DNA of 64,000 bases from Azospirillum sp051124815 (GTDB lineage Bacteria > Pseudomonadota > Alphaproteobacteria > Azospirillales > Azospirillaceae), in NCBI RefSeq assembly GCF_051124815.1, contig NZ_CP118485.1:1488001-1552000 (forward strand), written 5' to 3'. The notes beneath the pieces were generated by a model that was given only the letters and a program-made list of their open reading frames with translations, was not told the origin of the DNA and ran no database searches. Position numbers and translations under genes: made by a program. Of this stretch, positions 1-8,119 are shown one piece after another; within the stretch, counting starts at the first letter, position 1; each line of letters opens with the position of its first letter.

Positions 1-1448
1 TGCAGACCCGCGGGCGGGCCGCCGCCATCCGCTTCGCGGAAGAGGCGCTGGCGATGCTGCTGGCGATGCTGCTGCCCTTCACGCTGGCCGCCGTCGTCGC
101 CATGCCCTGGCTGATGCATGGTCTCGCCCCCGGATTTTCGGACGAGCCGGCCAAGTTCGCCCTGGCGGTGGACATGGCGCGTCTGACCTTTCCCTATCTG
201 GCGCTGATCTCGCTGGTGGCGCTGCTTGGCGGGGTGCTGAACGCGCTCGACCGTTTCGGCCCCTTCGCCGCCGCCCCCATCGCCTTCAACCTGACGCTGG
301 TCGCCGCCCTGCTGATCGCCCCGCGTCTGGGTCTGGAGCCCGGCACCGCCATGGCGGCGGCGGTGACGCTGTCGGGCGCGGTACAGGTCGGTTGGATGGC
401 CTGGGCCTGCGGCAAGGCGGGCGTGGCCCTGCGGCTGCGTCCGCCACGGCTGACGGAGGGGATGCGGCGGCTGTTCCGGCTGATCGGGCCGGGCGCGATC
501 GGGGCCGGCGTCATGCAGATCAACCTGTTCCTGAACATCGTGCTGGCCTCGCTGCTGCCGTCGGGCGCGGTGTCCTTCCTTTACTATGCCGACCGGCTGA
601 ACCAGATGCCGCTGGGCGTCATCGGCATCGCCATCGGCACCGCCCTTCTGCCGGTTCTCGCCCGCCATGTCGCGGCCGGGGACGATCGGATGGTCCGCCA
701 TTACCTGAGCCGCGCGCTGGAGTTCAGCCTGCTACTCGGCCTGCCGGCGGCGGTCGCGCTTTGCGTGGCGGGTGAGCCTATCGTCGCCGTGCTTTTCCAG
801 CGCGGCGCCTTCGGTCCCGATGAGGCGCGGGCGACGGCGATGGCGCTCGCCGCCTATGCCGTCGGCATCCCGGCCTACGTGATCGTGAAATCGCTGAACG
901 CCGCCTTCTTCGCCCGCCATGACACGGCGACGCCGGTGCGGGTGGCCGTCATCGTGACGGTGGCGACCGGCCTGCTGGCGCTGCTGCTGATGCCATGGCT
1001 GGGGCATGTCGGCATCGCGCTCGCCACCGGACTGACCGCTTGGCTGGATGTCGGGTTGCTGGTGGCGGCGATGCGCAGGCGCGGCCTGTTCGACCTGGAT
1101 GAGCGGCTGAAACGCCGCGCTCCGCGGATCGCGGCGGCGGCGGTCGGGATGGGAGTGGCCCTGCTGCTCGGCGACCATATGCTGGCGCCTTGGCTGGCGG
1201 CACACTCCACCGCGGTGCGGTTCGCCGCGCTGGCGCTGCTGGTGGCCGGTGGCGCGGTGGCCTTCGGACTGCTGGCGGTGCTGCTGGGCGGGGCCAAAGT
1301 CGGGGACGTGAAGGGGATGCTGTCGAAGACTCCCTCTCCCCCGCGGGGAGAGGGGCGAAGTGAGGGGGAATCGTTGCAGGACTCCAGCGAAGATCCCGCG
1401 GCGCATCCCCCTCACCCTAACCCTCTCCCCGGGGGGGAGAGGGGATGA
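1..1448 (+). CDS. murJ: Lipid II flippase MurJ (MviN), 5' truncated by window edge
   Basis: This is the C-terminal part of the polytopic flippase that moves lipid II across the inner membrane for peptidoglycan synthesis. The reading frame is open back to base 3, and the residues upstream of the first ATG (RAAAIRFAEEALAM) fit the family, so the true start lies outside the window. The visible part has about ten hydrophobic helices and MviN-typical stretches such as SFLYYADRLNQMPLGVIGIAIGTALLP. The last ~40 residues, from about PSPPRGEG to the stop, are not membrane protein-like. They are encoded by two copies of the G-rich palindromic repeat found in intergenic DNA elsewhere in the window, so the native end has probably been lengthened by repeat invasion. 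A SAM-II riboswitch for the next gene follows. Identity is confident; the extent of the native C-terminus is inferred. Confidence 0.93.
   Translation, partial: QTRGRAAAIRFAEEALAMLLAMLLPFTLAAVVAMPWLMHGLAPGFSDEPAKFALAVDMARLTFPYLALISLVALLGGVLNALDRFGPFAAAPIAFNLTLVAALLIAPRLGLEPGTAMAAAVTLSGAVQVGWMAWACGKAGVALRLRPPRLTEGMRRLFRLIGPGAIGAGVMQINLFLNIVLASLLPSGAVSFLYYADRLNQMPLGVIGIAIGTALLPVLARHVAAGDDRMVRHYLSRALEFSLLLGLPAAVALCVAGEPIVAVLFQRGAFGPDEARATAMALAAYAVGIPAYVIVKSLNAAFFARHDTATPVRVAVIVTVATGLLALLLMPWLGHVGIALATGLTAWLDVGLLVAAMRRRGLFDLDERLKRRAPRIAAAAVGMGVALLLGDHMLAPWLAAHSTAVRFAALALLVAGGAVAFGLLAVLLGGAKVGDVKGMLSKTPSPPRGEGRSEGESLQDSSEDPAAHPPHPNPLPGGERG
1332..1445. repeat. G-rich palindromic repeat pair inside the 3' end of murJ
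   Basis: Two inverted-repeat units (about 1332-1354 and 1407-1445) have arms of the type CCCTCTCCCC/GGGGAGAGGG. They encode the atypical C-terminal tail of MurJ. Related units occur at 17198, 28944, 53228, 58858 and 63223. Confidence 0.7.
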
Positions 1449-1506
1449 CGGTGCACGTCTCCACCCCCTTGACGGCGGTCATAGGCAGTCGTACAAGCGC
1501 ATCCAA

Positions 1507-1562
1507 CGTGGTGATTTGGTCGACCGGCTTGCGGGCCACGTAAAACAACCCGCTAAAAAGGT
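1507..1562 (+). promoter_or_regulatory. SAM-II riboswitch
   Basis: The segment contains the conserved SAM-II (SAM-alpha) blocks in order: GTGATTTG, a CCGGCTTGCGGGCCACG stem region, TAAAACAA, and the 3' pseudoknot strand GCTAAAAAGG. SAM-II is an S-adenosylmethionine-binding aptamer known mainly from alphaproteobacteria, upstream of methionine genes such as metZ and metA. Here it lies 96 bases upstream of metZ. It should lower metZ expression when SAM is plentiful. The match is by consensus recognition. Confidence 0.92.
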
Positions 1563-1576
1563 CCGAGCCGCGTCCG

Positions 1577-1607
1577 CGCCTCGACCCGATCGGTCGGGGC
1601 GTTTTTT
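1577..1607 (+). terminator. Intrinsic terminator between SAM-II aptamer and metZ
   Basis: A 10-bp stem (CGCCTCGACC with GGTCGGGGCG, one G-T pair) and 5-base loop is followed directly by six T residues. It sits 14 bases after the riboswitch and before the metZ ribosome site, so it may serve as the expression platform. SAM-II is more usually described as controlling translation. Confidence 0.75.
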
Positions 1608-1657
1608 GTTTGCGGCCGGCCTCGCCCCACCGGCGATCATCAGGGGAGAGTTGCGGA

Positions 1658-2866
1658 ATGTCGCGCACCGATCATCGCAATCCGAACGTCGCGGGGCTGC
1701 GCCCGCGGTCCAAGCTGGTCCATGGCGGCATCCGCCGCTCCCAGTTCGACGAGACCTGCGAGGCGCTGTACCAGACCTCCGGCTTCGTCTACGGCTCGGC
1801 CGAGGAGGCGGAGAACGCCTTCGCCAACGACGGCTCGCGCCATGTCTACTCGCGCTTCCGCAACCCGACCTCGGCGATGTTCGAGGACCGGCTGGCCGAG
1901 TATGAGGGCGCCGAATGGGCCTATGCCACCGCCAGCGGCATGGCGGCGGTGCATGGCGCCCTGATGAGCGGCCTGCGCACCGGCGACCGGGTGGTGGCGC
2001 CGCGCGCGCTGTTCATCTCCTGCTATTGGATCCTGAAGGAACTGTGCGGCCGCTACGGCATCGAAACGGTGTTCGTCGACGGCACCAACCTGACGGAGTG
2101 GGAAGAGGCGCTGTCCAAGCCGACCAAGGCGGTCTTCCTGGAAACTCCGTCGAATCCGGGACTGGAGGTCGTCGATCTGCAGGCGGTCTGCGATCTCGCC
2201 CACAAGGCGGGAGCGGTGGTGGTCGCCGACAACGCCTTCGCCACGCCGGTCCTGCAGCGTCCGTTCGACTTCGGCGCCGACGTCATCATCTATTCGGCGA
2301 CCAAGCACATCGACGGTCAGGGCCGCTGCCTGGGCGGCGTCATCCTGGCCAAGGACAAGAAATACGCGTCGGAGGTCATCCATCCCTTCCTGCGCAACAC
2401 CGGCCCGACCATCTCCCCCTTCAATGCCTGGCTGCTGCTGAAGGGCATGGAGACGCTGGAACTGCGGGTGCAGGCCCAGTCGGCGGCCGGGCTGCAGGTC
2501 GCGGAGTTCCTGGAACACCACCCGAAGGTCGCCCAGGTGCTGTACCCGCTGCTGCCCAGCCACCCGCAATATGATCTGGTGCGCAAGCAGATGACCGGCG
2601 GCGGCAACATGCTGTCGGTCTTCCTGAAGGGCGGCAAGACCGAGGCGTTCAACACGCTGAACGGCCTGCGCATGGTGATGATCTCCAACAATCTCGGCGA
2701 TTCGAAGAGCCTGATCACCCACCCCGCCACCACCACCCATTCCAAGCTGACGGACGAGGAAAAGGTCGCCGCGCGGATCGAACCCGGCCTGCTGCGCCTG
2801 TCCGTTGGTCTGGAGGACCCGCAGGACATCATCGAAGATCTCGACCGCGCGCTCGCCGAGGCGTAA
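1658..2866 (+). CDS. metZ: O-succinylhomoserine sulfhydrylase (PLP enzyme)
   Basis: The 402-residue product belongs to the Cys/Met metabolism PLP-dependent family (fold type I). It should make homocysteine directly from O-succinylhomoserine and sulfide in the cytosolic methionine pathway. The PLP lysine is Lys216 in SATKHIDGQGR, and the family segments VDGTNLTEWEEAL, LETPSNPGLEVVDL and NTGPTISPFNAW are present. I chose ATG 1658 because AGGGGAGAG ends 7 bases upstream and the protein then begins MSRTDHRNPN; upstream in-frame codons overlap the leader. The SAM-II riboswitch and terminator immediately upstream support MetZ over the catabolic paralogues (MetB, MdeA). A hairpin terminator follows the stop. 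Confidence 0.95.
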   Translation: MSRTDHRNPNVAGLRPRSKLVHGGIRRSQFDETCEALYQTSGFVYGSAEEAENAFANDGSRHVYSRFRNPTSAMFEDRLAEYEGAEWAYATASGMAAVHGALMSGLRTGDRVVAPRALFISCYWILKELCGRYGIETVFVDGTNLTEWEEALSKPTKAVFLETPSNPGLEVVDLQAVCDLAHKAGAVVVADNAFATPVLQRPFDFGADVIIYSATKHIDGQGRCLGGVILAKDKKYASEVIHPFLRNTGPTISPFNAWLLLKGMETLELRVQAQSAAGLQVAEFLEHHPKVAQVLYPLLPSHPQYDLVRKQMTGGGNMLSVFLKGGKTEAFNTLNGLRMVMISNNLGDSKSLITHPATTTHSKLTDEEKVAARIEPGLLRLSVGLEDPQDIIEDLDRALAEA

Positions 2867-2867
2867 A

Positions 2868-2935
2868 GATCGTGCCGGAACTTATGCTGCAGTGCAGCGT
2901 TGAGGCTGCAGCCAAGTTCCGGCAACGATTTTTTT
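2868..2935 (+). terminator. Long hairpin terminator after metZ
   Basis: GATCGTGCCGGAACTT pairs with AAGTTCCGGCAACGAT (one bulge) around a loop that itself holds a GCTGCAGTGCAGC palindrome. A run of seven T residues follows. The T run abuts the GAGAGGGG ribosome site of the phasin gene, so the structure may also limit phasin expression. Confidence 0.75.
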
Positions 2936-2951
2936 GAGAGGGGCGACGCCC

Positions 2952-3467
2952 ATGGCATCACAGAACGGCGGCAACGGCCATCCCACCGACAGGCTTCTTG
3001 CGGTGGCGGGCCAGCTGACCAAGACCGGCCTTCGCAGCAGCGAAATGGGCGTCGCGGCGGCGCAGACCATCGGCTATCGCACGGCGATGATGACGGCGGC
3101 GCTGGCGAACCCCATCGACTTCGCCAATCCGGAATTCATCCGCATGGGATCGGAGAAGGTGGAGGCGGCGGTCGAGGCCTTCCATGCGGTGGCCACCGGC
3201 ATCGGCGAGTTCGGACAGGCCTGGATCACGATGATCACCAGGCAGACCCAGGCGGCGGCGGCCACCATCGGCGGTCTTGCCACCTGCAAGAACCCGGTGG
3301 AGATCGTCGACGTACAGCAGCGCCTGCTTGCCGAAGCGGTCGATGCCGGCATCCACGCCAACCTGCGCCTGATCGAGGCGACGGCGGCGCTGGCAGCCGC
3401 CGGCATGAACCCCGCCTACCGCAAGGTGCGCGCCAACGCCCGCCGCCTCGCCCGCGAGCAGGCCTGA
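2952..3467 (+). CDS. Phasin family protein
   Basis: The 171-residue protein is predicted to be almost entirely helical, Ala-rich and without a signal peptide. The central segment (VEAAVEAFHAVATGIGEFGQ) and the long amphipathic helices after it fit the Phasin_2-type proteins that coat polyhydroxyalkanoate granules or act as granule-associated chaperones. ATG 2952 was chosen because GAGAGGGG ends 8 bases before it. An in-frame TTG at 2934 would lie inside the T tract of the preceding terminator. No phaC, phaA or phaB is nearby, so a PHA role rests on family resemblance only. Confidence 0.65.
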   Translation: MASQNGGNGHPTDRLLAVAGQLTKTGLRSSEMGVAAAQTIGYRTAMMTAALANPIDFANPEFIRMGSEKVEAAVEAFHAVATGIGEFGQAWITMITRQTQAAAATIGGLATCKNPVEIVDVQQRLLAEAVDAGIHANLRLIEATAALAAAGMNPAYRKVRANARRLAREQA

Positions 3468-3471
3468 CGGT

Positions 3472-4416
3472 TCAGACCACCTCCGCCGGGGCAAGGCGGC
3501 AGCAACTGCCGTCCTGCTCCACCTGGATGGTGGCGTGGCCGATGCCGAAGCGGTCCTTCAGCACCGACGAGATCTCCTGCAGGAGACCGTCGTCCTGGTC
3601 GGTGCCGGGACGCACCAGATGGGCGGTCAGCGCGGTTTCCGTCGTGCTGATCGGCCAGATGTGCAGATCATGCACCTCTTCCACGCCCGACAGCCCGGCC
3701 AGATAGCGCTCCACCCCCGCCCGGTCGATGCCATCGGGCACCGCGTCCATCGCCAGCCGCACCGACTCTTGCAGCAGGCCCCAGGTGCCGGCGATGATGA
3801 CCAGGGCGATGACGATGCTGGTCACCGGGTCCAGCCACAGCCAGCCGGTGAAACGGATCACCAGCGCCGCGACGACGACGCCCACCGACACAGCAGTATC
3901 GGCCACCATGTGCAGATAGGCACCGCGCAGGTTGATGTCCTGTTTCTGCCCGCCCATGAACAGCCACGCGGTCCAGGCATTGATGACGATGCCGATCACC
4001 GCCACCACCATGACCGTCGTCTCCGCCACCGGCTCCGGATCGGCAAGGCGATTGGCAGCTTCCAGCAGGATGGCGCCGACGGCGATCAGCAGGATCATCG
4101 CGTTCAGCAGCGACGCCAGGATCGAGGCGTTGCCGAAGCCGTAGGTGTAGCGCCCCCGCGGCATCCGCCGGGTCAGCCACGCCGCACCCCAGGCCAGCAG
4201 CAGCCCCATCACATCGCTGAGATTGTGCCCGGCATCGGCCAGCAGCGCCGTGGAATTGGCGATCAGTCCATAGACCGCCTCCACCACCACGAAGCCGATG
4301 TTCAGCAATGCCCCCAGCGCGAAGGACCGGTCGTAGCGCGCGGGTCCGTGATGGTGGTGGCCGCCGTGGCTATGGCCCGCTTCGGAAGAACCGCCATGGG
4401 AATGGCCGTGCGGCAT
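3472..4416 (-). CDS. Cation diffusion facilitator (Zn/Co type efflux), CzcD/ZitB-like
   Basis: The 314-residue protein has a His-rich N-terminus (residues 2-23, ending HSHGGHHHHG), six predicted membrane helices and a C-terminal cytoplasmic domain. Intramembrane metal ligands are visible as H64/D68 in HNLSD and H169/D173 in HMVAD. A His-Asp/His-Asp site is typical of zinc- or cobalt-exporting members. The C-terminal domain contains VHDLHIWPIS, typical of the dimeric metal-binding fold. The start at 4416 has GAGG 9 bases upstream; 4434 is an alternative in frame with no ribosome site. It converges with the phasin gene, leaving 4 bases between the stops. It likely exports Zn2+ by proton exchange; the metal is inferred. 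Confidence 0.88.
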   Translation of the reverse strand: MPHGHSHGGSSEAGHSHGGHHHHGPARYDRSFALGALLNIGFVVVEAVYGLIANSTALLADAGHNLSDVMGLLLAWGAAWLTRRMPRGRYTYGFGNASILASLLNAMILLIAVGAILLEAANRLADPEPVAETTVMVVAVIGIVINAWTAWLFMGGQKQDINLRGAYLHMVADTAVSVGVVVAALVIRFTGWLWLDPVTSIVIALVIIAGTWGLLQESVRLAMDAVPDGIDRAGVERYLAGLSGVEEVHDLHIWPISTTETALTAHLVRPGTDQDDGLLQEISSVLKDRFGIGHATIQVEQDGSCCRLAPAEVV

Positions 4417-4583
4417 GGTGATAGGCCTCGTCATCGCAATACACGTCACAGTGCCGACTTTGGACGCCGGGGCGCCGCGGGACAAGTCCGTCGACGGCGG
4501 CGCTGCACCCCCTTGCGCCGCCCCGTCTCGGCGCCTAGCTTCGCGCGGTCACTCACGATCAACAGTGAACGAAGGAAATGGTC

Positions 4584-5003
4584 ATGAAGGCGCGCGTCAC
4601 TTGGGTGGACGGCAAGATGTTCGTCGGCGAATCCGGCAGCGGCCATGCCGTGGTGATGGACGGCGCCCCGGAATCCGGCGGCCGCAATGCCGGCATCCGC
4701 CCGATGGAAATGCTGCTGATCGGCATGGGCGGCTGCACCTGCTTCGACGTGGTGATGATCCTGGAGAAGGGCCGCCAGCAGATCACCGACTGCGTCGCCG
4801 CCATCGAGGCCGAGCGGGCGGAGACCGAACCGAAGGTCTTCACCAAGATCCACGTCCATTTCACCGTGACCGGCCGCAAGCTCGACCCCGCCAAGGTGGA
4901 ACGCGCCATCGCCCTGTCGGCGGAGAAATACTGCTCCGCCTCGATCATGCTGGGGCAAACCGCCACCATCACCCACGACTTCGAGGTGGTCGAGGCGCCG
5001 TAA
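4584..5003 (+). CDS. OsmC family protein (YhfA-like)
   Basis: The 139-residue product has the OsmC/Ohr fold with two conserved cysteines at C51/C53 (GGCTCFD) and C117 (KYCSAS), the positions used for peroxide chemistry in the family. Its sequence pattern is closest to the YhfA-type OsmC proteins rather than to Ohr. It is cytosolic with no signal peptide. ATG 4584 is preferred over ATG 4578 because AAGGAA lies directly against 4578 but 6 bases from 4584. It is transcribed divergently from the CDF transporter. Confidence 0.85.
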   Translation: MKARVTWVDGKMFVGESGSGHAVVMDGAPESGGRNAGIRPMEMLLIGMGGCTCFDVVMILEKGRQQITDCVAAIEAERAETEPKVFTKIHVHFTVTGRKLDPAKVERAIALSAEKYCSASIMLGQTATITHDFEVVEAP

Positions 5004-5049
5004 CGGCGGCCCCGACCGCAACTTTCCAGTTGCATTCATACGCATGACT

Positions 5050-5084
5050 CGCGAAGGATCGGATTTCATCTCCGAACCTTCGCG
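5050..5084 (+). other. Hairpin just upstream of the YjbH-like gene
   Basis: CGCGAAGG..CGGA pairs with TCCG..CCTTCGCG around a 7-base loop. No T tract follows, and the GTG start of the next gene is only 8 bases downstream. It could end the osmC transcript with Rho help or mask the ribosome site of the next gene. Confidence 0.5.
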
Positions 5085-5092
5085 ATCACCGC

Positions 5093-7159
5093 GTGCGCCT
5101 CACTGCACTACTCGTTCTTCTTGCGGCATCTCCGGCGCTGGCCGATGAGGCAGGATACAGCCTGTCCGACTGGGGCGGGATCGGGCTGTTGCAGATGCCG
5201 AATGGCCGGATGGCGCCCGACGGCTCGATGAGCGGCGGGCTGACCGCGCTCGGCGACCTGCACCGCCACCACACCATATCCGCCCAGCCGCTGCCCTGGC
5301 TGGAGGTCACCGCCCGCAACAGTGCCTATCCCGGTTATTACGGCCTCACCGAGCCCGGCCTCGACCTGAAGCTCCGGGTGCGGCGGGAGGACGAGCGCGG
5401 GCCGGCGCTGGTGATCGGCGGGCGCGACGTCACCGGATCGGGGCTCGACCTGCCGGGCAAGGGCCGCTTCGCCGGCGAGTACATCGCCCTGTCGCGGCGC
5501 TGGTGGGATCTGGACCTGACGCTCGGCATGGGATGGGGATCGCTGGGAGAGGGCGGGCAGCTGCGCAACCCGCTGCGTTTCCTCGGCGGCCGTTTCCGGC
5601 GCGACCGCGACCCGTCGGCATGGCCGACCACGCGCGGTCCCAAGGCGTGGTTCAGCGGCGAGCGGGTGGCGCTGTTCGGCGGCGTGGAGTGGCACACGCC
5701 GGTCGATGGACTGAGCCTGAAGCTGGAATCCTCCGGCGACCGCTTCCGCGCCCAGCGGCAGGACGAACCGGGCTTCGATGCCGGCAGCCGCTACAGCCTG
5801 GGCCTGTCCTGGCGCCCGGTGTCCTGGGCCGACCTGGGCGCCGCCTACGAGCAGGGCAGACGATTGATGATGCGGCTGTCGGTCCGCTTCGATCCGGCGG
5901 TGGATGCCGACCGCCCCGACCACCCTCCCCCCGACGTCGGCCCGCGCCCGTCCGCTGGTTCCGCCCTGTCGGCCGATGCCATCGCCCTGGTGGCGCGCAG
6001 CCGCGGCCTGCCGGTTCGCTCTGCCCGCATCGACGGAGAGGTCGCGACCGTTTGGCTCGATCCGGCCGGAGGCGGGCGGATACCGCTGGCGCGCGAGGTC
6101 GGCGACGCCGCCCGCCTGCTGGCCGATCTGGCGCCGCCGCAGGTCGAGCGGTTGCGCGTCGTCGCCGGCGCCGGCGGCCTGGACACAGCCTCCGTTACAC
6201 TGCTGCGCCGCGACCTGGAGCGGGCCGCCAATCACCGCGGCAGCGCCGAGGAGATCTGGCGCACGACGCAACTCGCCGCCACCGCGGACCCGCCGCCGGA
6301 CTGGCGTCCGCGGCTGGACCTGTCCACCCGGCTGGTCGCCAGTTTCGATCTGGCGGAATTGGGGACGGCGCTTGCCCAGCGCACCCACACAGACGTGATG
6401 CTGCGGGCGGAGCCCTTGCGCGGGCTGGTGCTGGGCGGCGGACTGCGCATCAATGCGGCAAGCGATCTGCAACTGCTGGACACCAATGCTCTGCCGGCGG
6501 CACAGCCGGTGCGCAGCGATCTGCCGCGCTATGCCGACCGGCCGCTGGCTCTCGACCATGCCTACGCGGCGTGGCTCGCCAAGCCAGCGGATGGTTTGAC
6601 GACGCGGCTGTCAGCCGGCCATCTGGAGGAGATGTATGCGGGTTTCGGTGCCGAGGCTTTGTTGCAGCCATTCGCCGCCCGCTGGGCACTCGGCGTCGAC
6701 CTCAATCAGGTCTGGAAGCGGCGGCCGGAGAGCCTGCTGGCCTTCGACCAAGGCGACGCCCGCGGCACCGGCCATCTCAGTTTCTATTGGGAGAGCCCCG
6801 GCGCCGACACCACCACCGCGTTGCGGCTCGGCCGCTATCTCGGCGGCGATTGGGGCGGCACGGTGGAGGTGATGCGCCGCTTCGACGGCGGCATCGGACT
6901 GACCGCCCGCGCCACCTGGACCGAGGGGCCGGATGGCGCCCAGAGCCGCTTCGGCGGGCGGATGGACTGGGGACTGGCGCTGGTCGTGCCGATCGCTGCA
7001 TCGGGATGGCTGCCGGTCGGCGGCACGGTGGAAACGGCGGTCCGTACGCTGGGACGCGACGCCGGGCAGCGCCTGCAGCAACCGCTTCCGCTCTACGATC
7101 TCCGCGTGCCGGGAGGCGTCGGCCGCCTCACCGGCACATGGTCGAAACTGCTGGACTGA
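5093..7159 (+). CDS. YjbH domain-containing outer-membrane/periplasmic protein
   Basis: The 688-residue protein begins with a signal peptide (RLTALLVLLAASPALA) followed by EAGYSLSDWGGIGLLQMPNGRMAPDG, the hallmark opening of the YjbH family (DUF940). YjbH proteins are predicted outer-membrane beta-rich proteins linked to exopolysaccharide production in the yjbEFGH operon. Other family-like blocks include PGYYGLTEPGLDLKLRVRRE and GEYIALSRRWWDLDLTLGMGWG. The rest is rich in alternating hydrophobic strands, consistent with a beta-barrel. The start is GTG 5093, giving a clean signal peptide, but the ribosome site is weak. No yjbE/F/G partners are adjacent, so it is an orphan copy. Confidence 0.8.
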   Translation: MRLTALLVLLAASPALADEAGYSLSDWGGIGLLQMPNGRMAPDGSMSGGLTALGDLHRHHTISAQPLPWLEVTARNSAYPGYYGLTEPGLDLKLRVRREDERGPALVIGGRDVTGSGLDLPGKGRFAGEYIALSRRWWDLDLTLGMGWGSLGEGGQLRNPLRFLGGRFRRDRDPSAWPTTRGPKAWFSGERVALFGGVEWHTPVDGLSLKLESSGDRFRAQRQDEPGFDAGSRYSLGLSWRPVSWADLGAAYEQGRRLMMRLSVRFDPAVDADRPDHPPPDVGPRPSAGSALSADAIALVARSRGLPVRSARIDGEVATVWLDPAGGGRIPLAREVGDAARLLADLAPPQVERLRVVAGAGGLDTASVTLLRRDLERAANHRGSAEEIWRTTQLAATADPPPDWRPRLDLSTRLVASFDLAELGTALAQRTHTDVMLRAEPLRGLVLGGGLRINAASDLQLLDTNALPAAQPVRSDLPRYADRPLALDHAYAAWLAKPADGLTTRLSAGHLEEMYAGFGAEALLQPFAARWALGVDLNQVWKRRPESLLAFDQGDARGTGHLSFYWESPGADTTTALRLGRYLGGDWGGTVEVMRRFDGGIGLTARATWTEGPDGAQSRFGGRMDWGLALVVPIAASGWLPVGGTVETAVRTLGRDAGQRLQQPLPLYDLRVPGGVGRLTGTWSKLLD

Positions 7160-7176
7160 CTTTAGCGGAGCGGGCC

Positions 7177-7611
7177 TCAGCGGACCGGGGTGCCGGCCCG
7201 TGTGGTCGAGAGATCACGCGGGTCGAGGACCACGGTGGTCCATTCGCCCTGCGGGGTCATGGCGTTGGCGATGTAGCGCTCGCCCTCCTTACGGAAGTCG
7301 CGCACCGCGACAAAGCCGGAAGCGCTCAACTGATTCAGCAGCGTGGTCTGGCGCAGTTCGATCGGCTTCTGTCCGGGGCCGCGGCGCGCGGCGATGCTGG
7401 GCGCCTGCCGATGGGAGGAGCCCCCCGACCCCATTGTGGCCGAACGGGACATATCGCCGCCGGTGCTGCCGGAATAGGTGCCGGTGTAGGTGTGGGAGCC
7501 CGAATAATTCTGAGAGCCAGAATAGCTCTGCGAGTAGGTCTGCTGCGCCATCGCGGCCGGGGCGACGGCGAGCGACGCGGCGATAGCCGCCAGGAACAAT
7601 CCGGTCTTCAT
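7177..7611 (-). CDS. Secreted Ser/Tyr/Gly-rich protein of unknown function
   Basis: The 144-residue product has a clear signal peptide ending AMA-QQ. A low-complexity region at residues ~24-55 is built from YSGSxxYSGS-like units. The C-terminal ~60 residues (LLNQLSASGFVAVRDFRKEG..YIANAMTPQGEWTTVVLDPR) resemble the PepSY-like fold in pattern: a helix followed by strands with a variable residue-by-residue adaptation to substrate. I cannot assign a function. It converges with the YjbH-like gene (17 bases between stops). Confidence 0.6.
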   Translation of the reverse strand: MKTGLFLAAIAASLAVAPAAMAQQTYSQSYSGSQNYSGSHTYTGTYSGSTGGDMSRSATMGSGGSSHRQAPSIAARRGPGQKPIELRQTTLLNQLSASGFVAVRDFRKEGERYIANAMTPQGEWTTVVLDPRDLSTTRAGTPVR

Positions 7612-7954
7612 CTGTACCTCCCTTGGTTCTCTGCCTCTTCGACCGGCGATTACCGGACCTCATGATCCTGGAAACAGCCCGGACGGCCCCTTGTTGCATA
7701 AATGTCAGCCCGTACCCGCCGAACGGTGGACCGATAGCCTGGTCGATCAGGAACAGGGAACATCGCGCCGGCGGCAGTGTTCTGGTCTTCGAATGCCGCC
7801 GCACCGGCTGTGCTTACCGTCACCTTGGCCCGACTTGCCCGCGAGGCAATGTCCATGTGACGGAGACAACGGGACGGCGGGTGCGGCCACGACTTGTCTC
7901 ATCTGCGACGCCGGCAGTCCTTGGTGACTATTCGGCCGACCGAGGGAGGGTATG
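7612..7954. other. Gene-free interval, 343 bases
   Basis: No supported gene lies between the divergent secreted-protein and DUF1328 genes. On the + strand GGAAC at 7757-7761 is followed after 16 bases by TGTT, one mismatch from the EcfG-type general-stress promoter (GGAAC-N16/17-CGTT). This is weak evidence for stress control of the DUF1328 gene. Confidence 0.4.
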
Positions 7955-8119
7955 ATGCTCTACTGGGCTCTTGTTTTCTTCGTCATCGCGCTGATCGCCG
8001 GCGCGCTCGGGTTCGGCGGGATCGCGTCGGCAAGCTCCGGCATCGCGCAGATCCTGTTCTTCCTGTTCCTGATCCTGTTCGCCATCAGCCTGATCATGGG
8101 TCTGGTGCGGCGACGGTAG
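7955..8119 (+). CDS. DUF1328 (YtjA/UPF0391) small membrane protein
   Basis: The gene encodes 54 residues: MLYWALVFFVIALIAGALGF, then a GGIASASSGIAQILFFLF block, and an Arg-rich end (VRRR). Two hydrophobic helices separated by a Gly/Ser turn match the DUF1328 family of inner-membrane proteins, which are common in stress regulons of alphaproteobacteria. GAGGGAGGG ends 4 bases before ATG 7955; ATG 7952 overlaps the ribosome site spacing and is less likely. Function is unknown in the family. Confidence 0.88.
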   Translation: MLYWALVFFVIALIAGALGFGGIASASSGIAQILFFLFLILFAISLIMGLVRRR

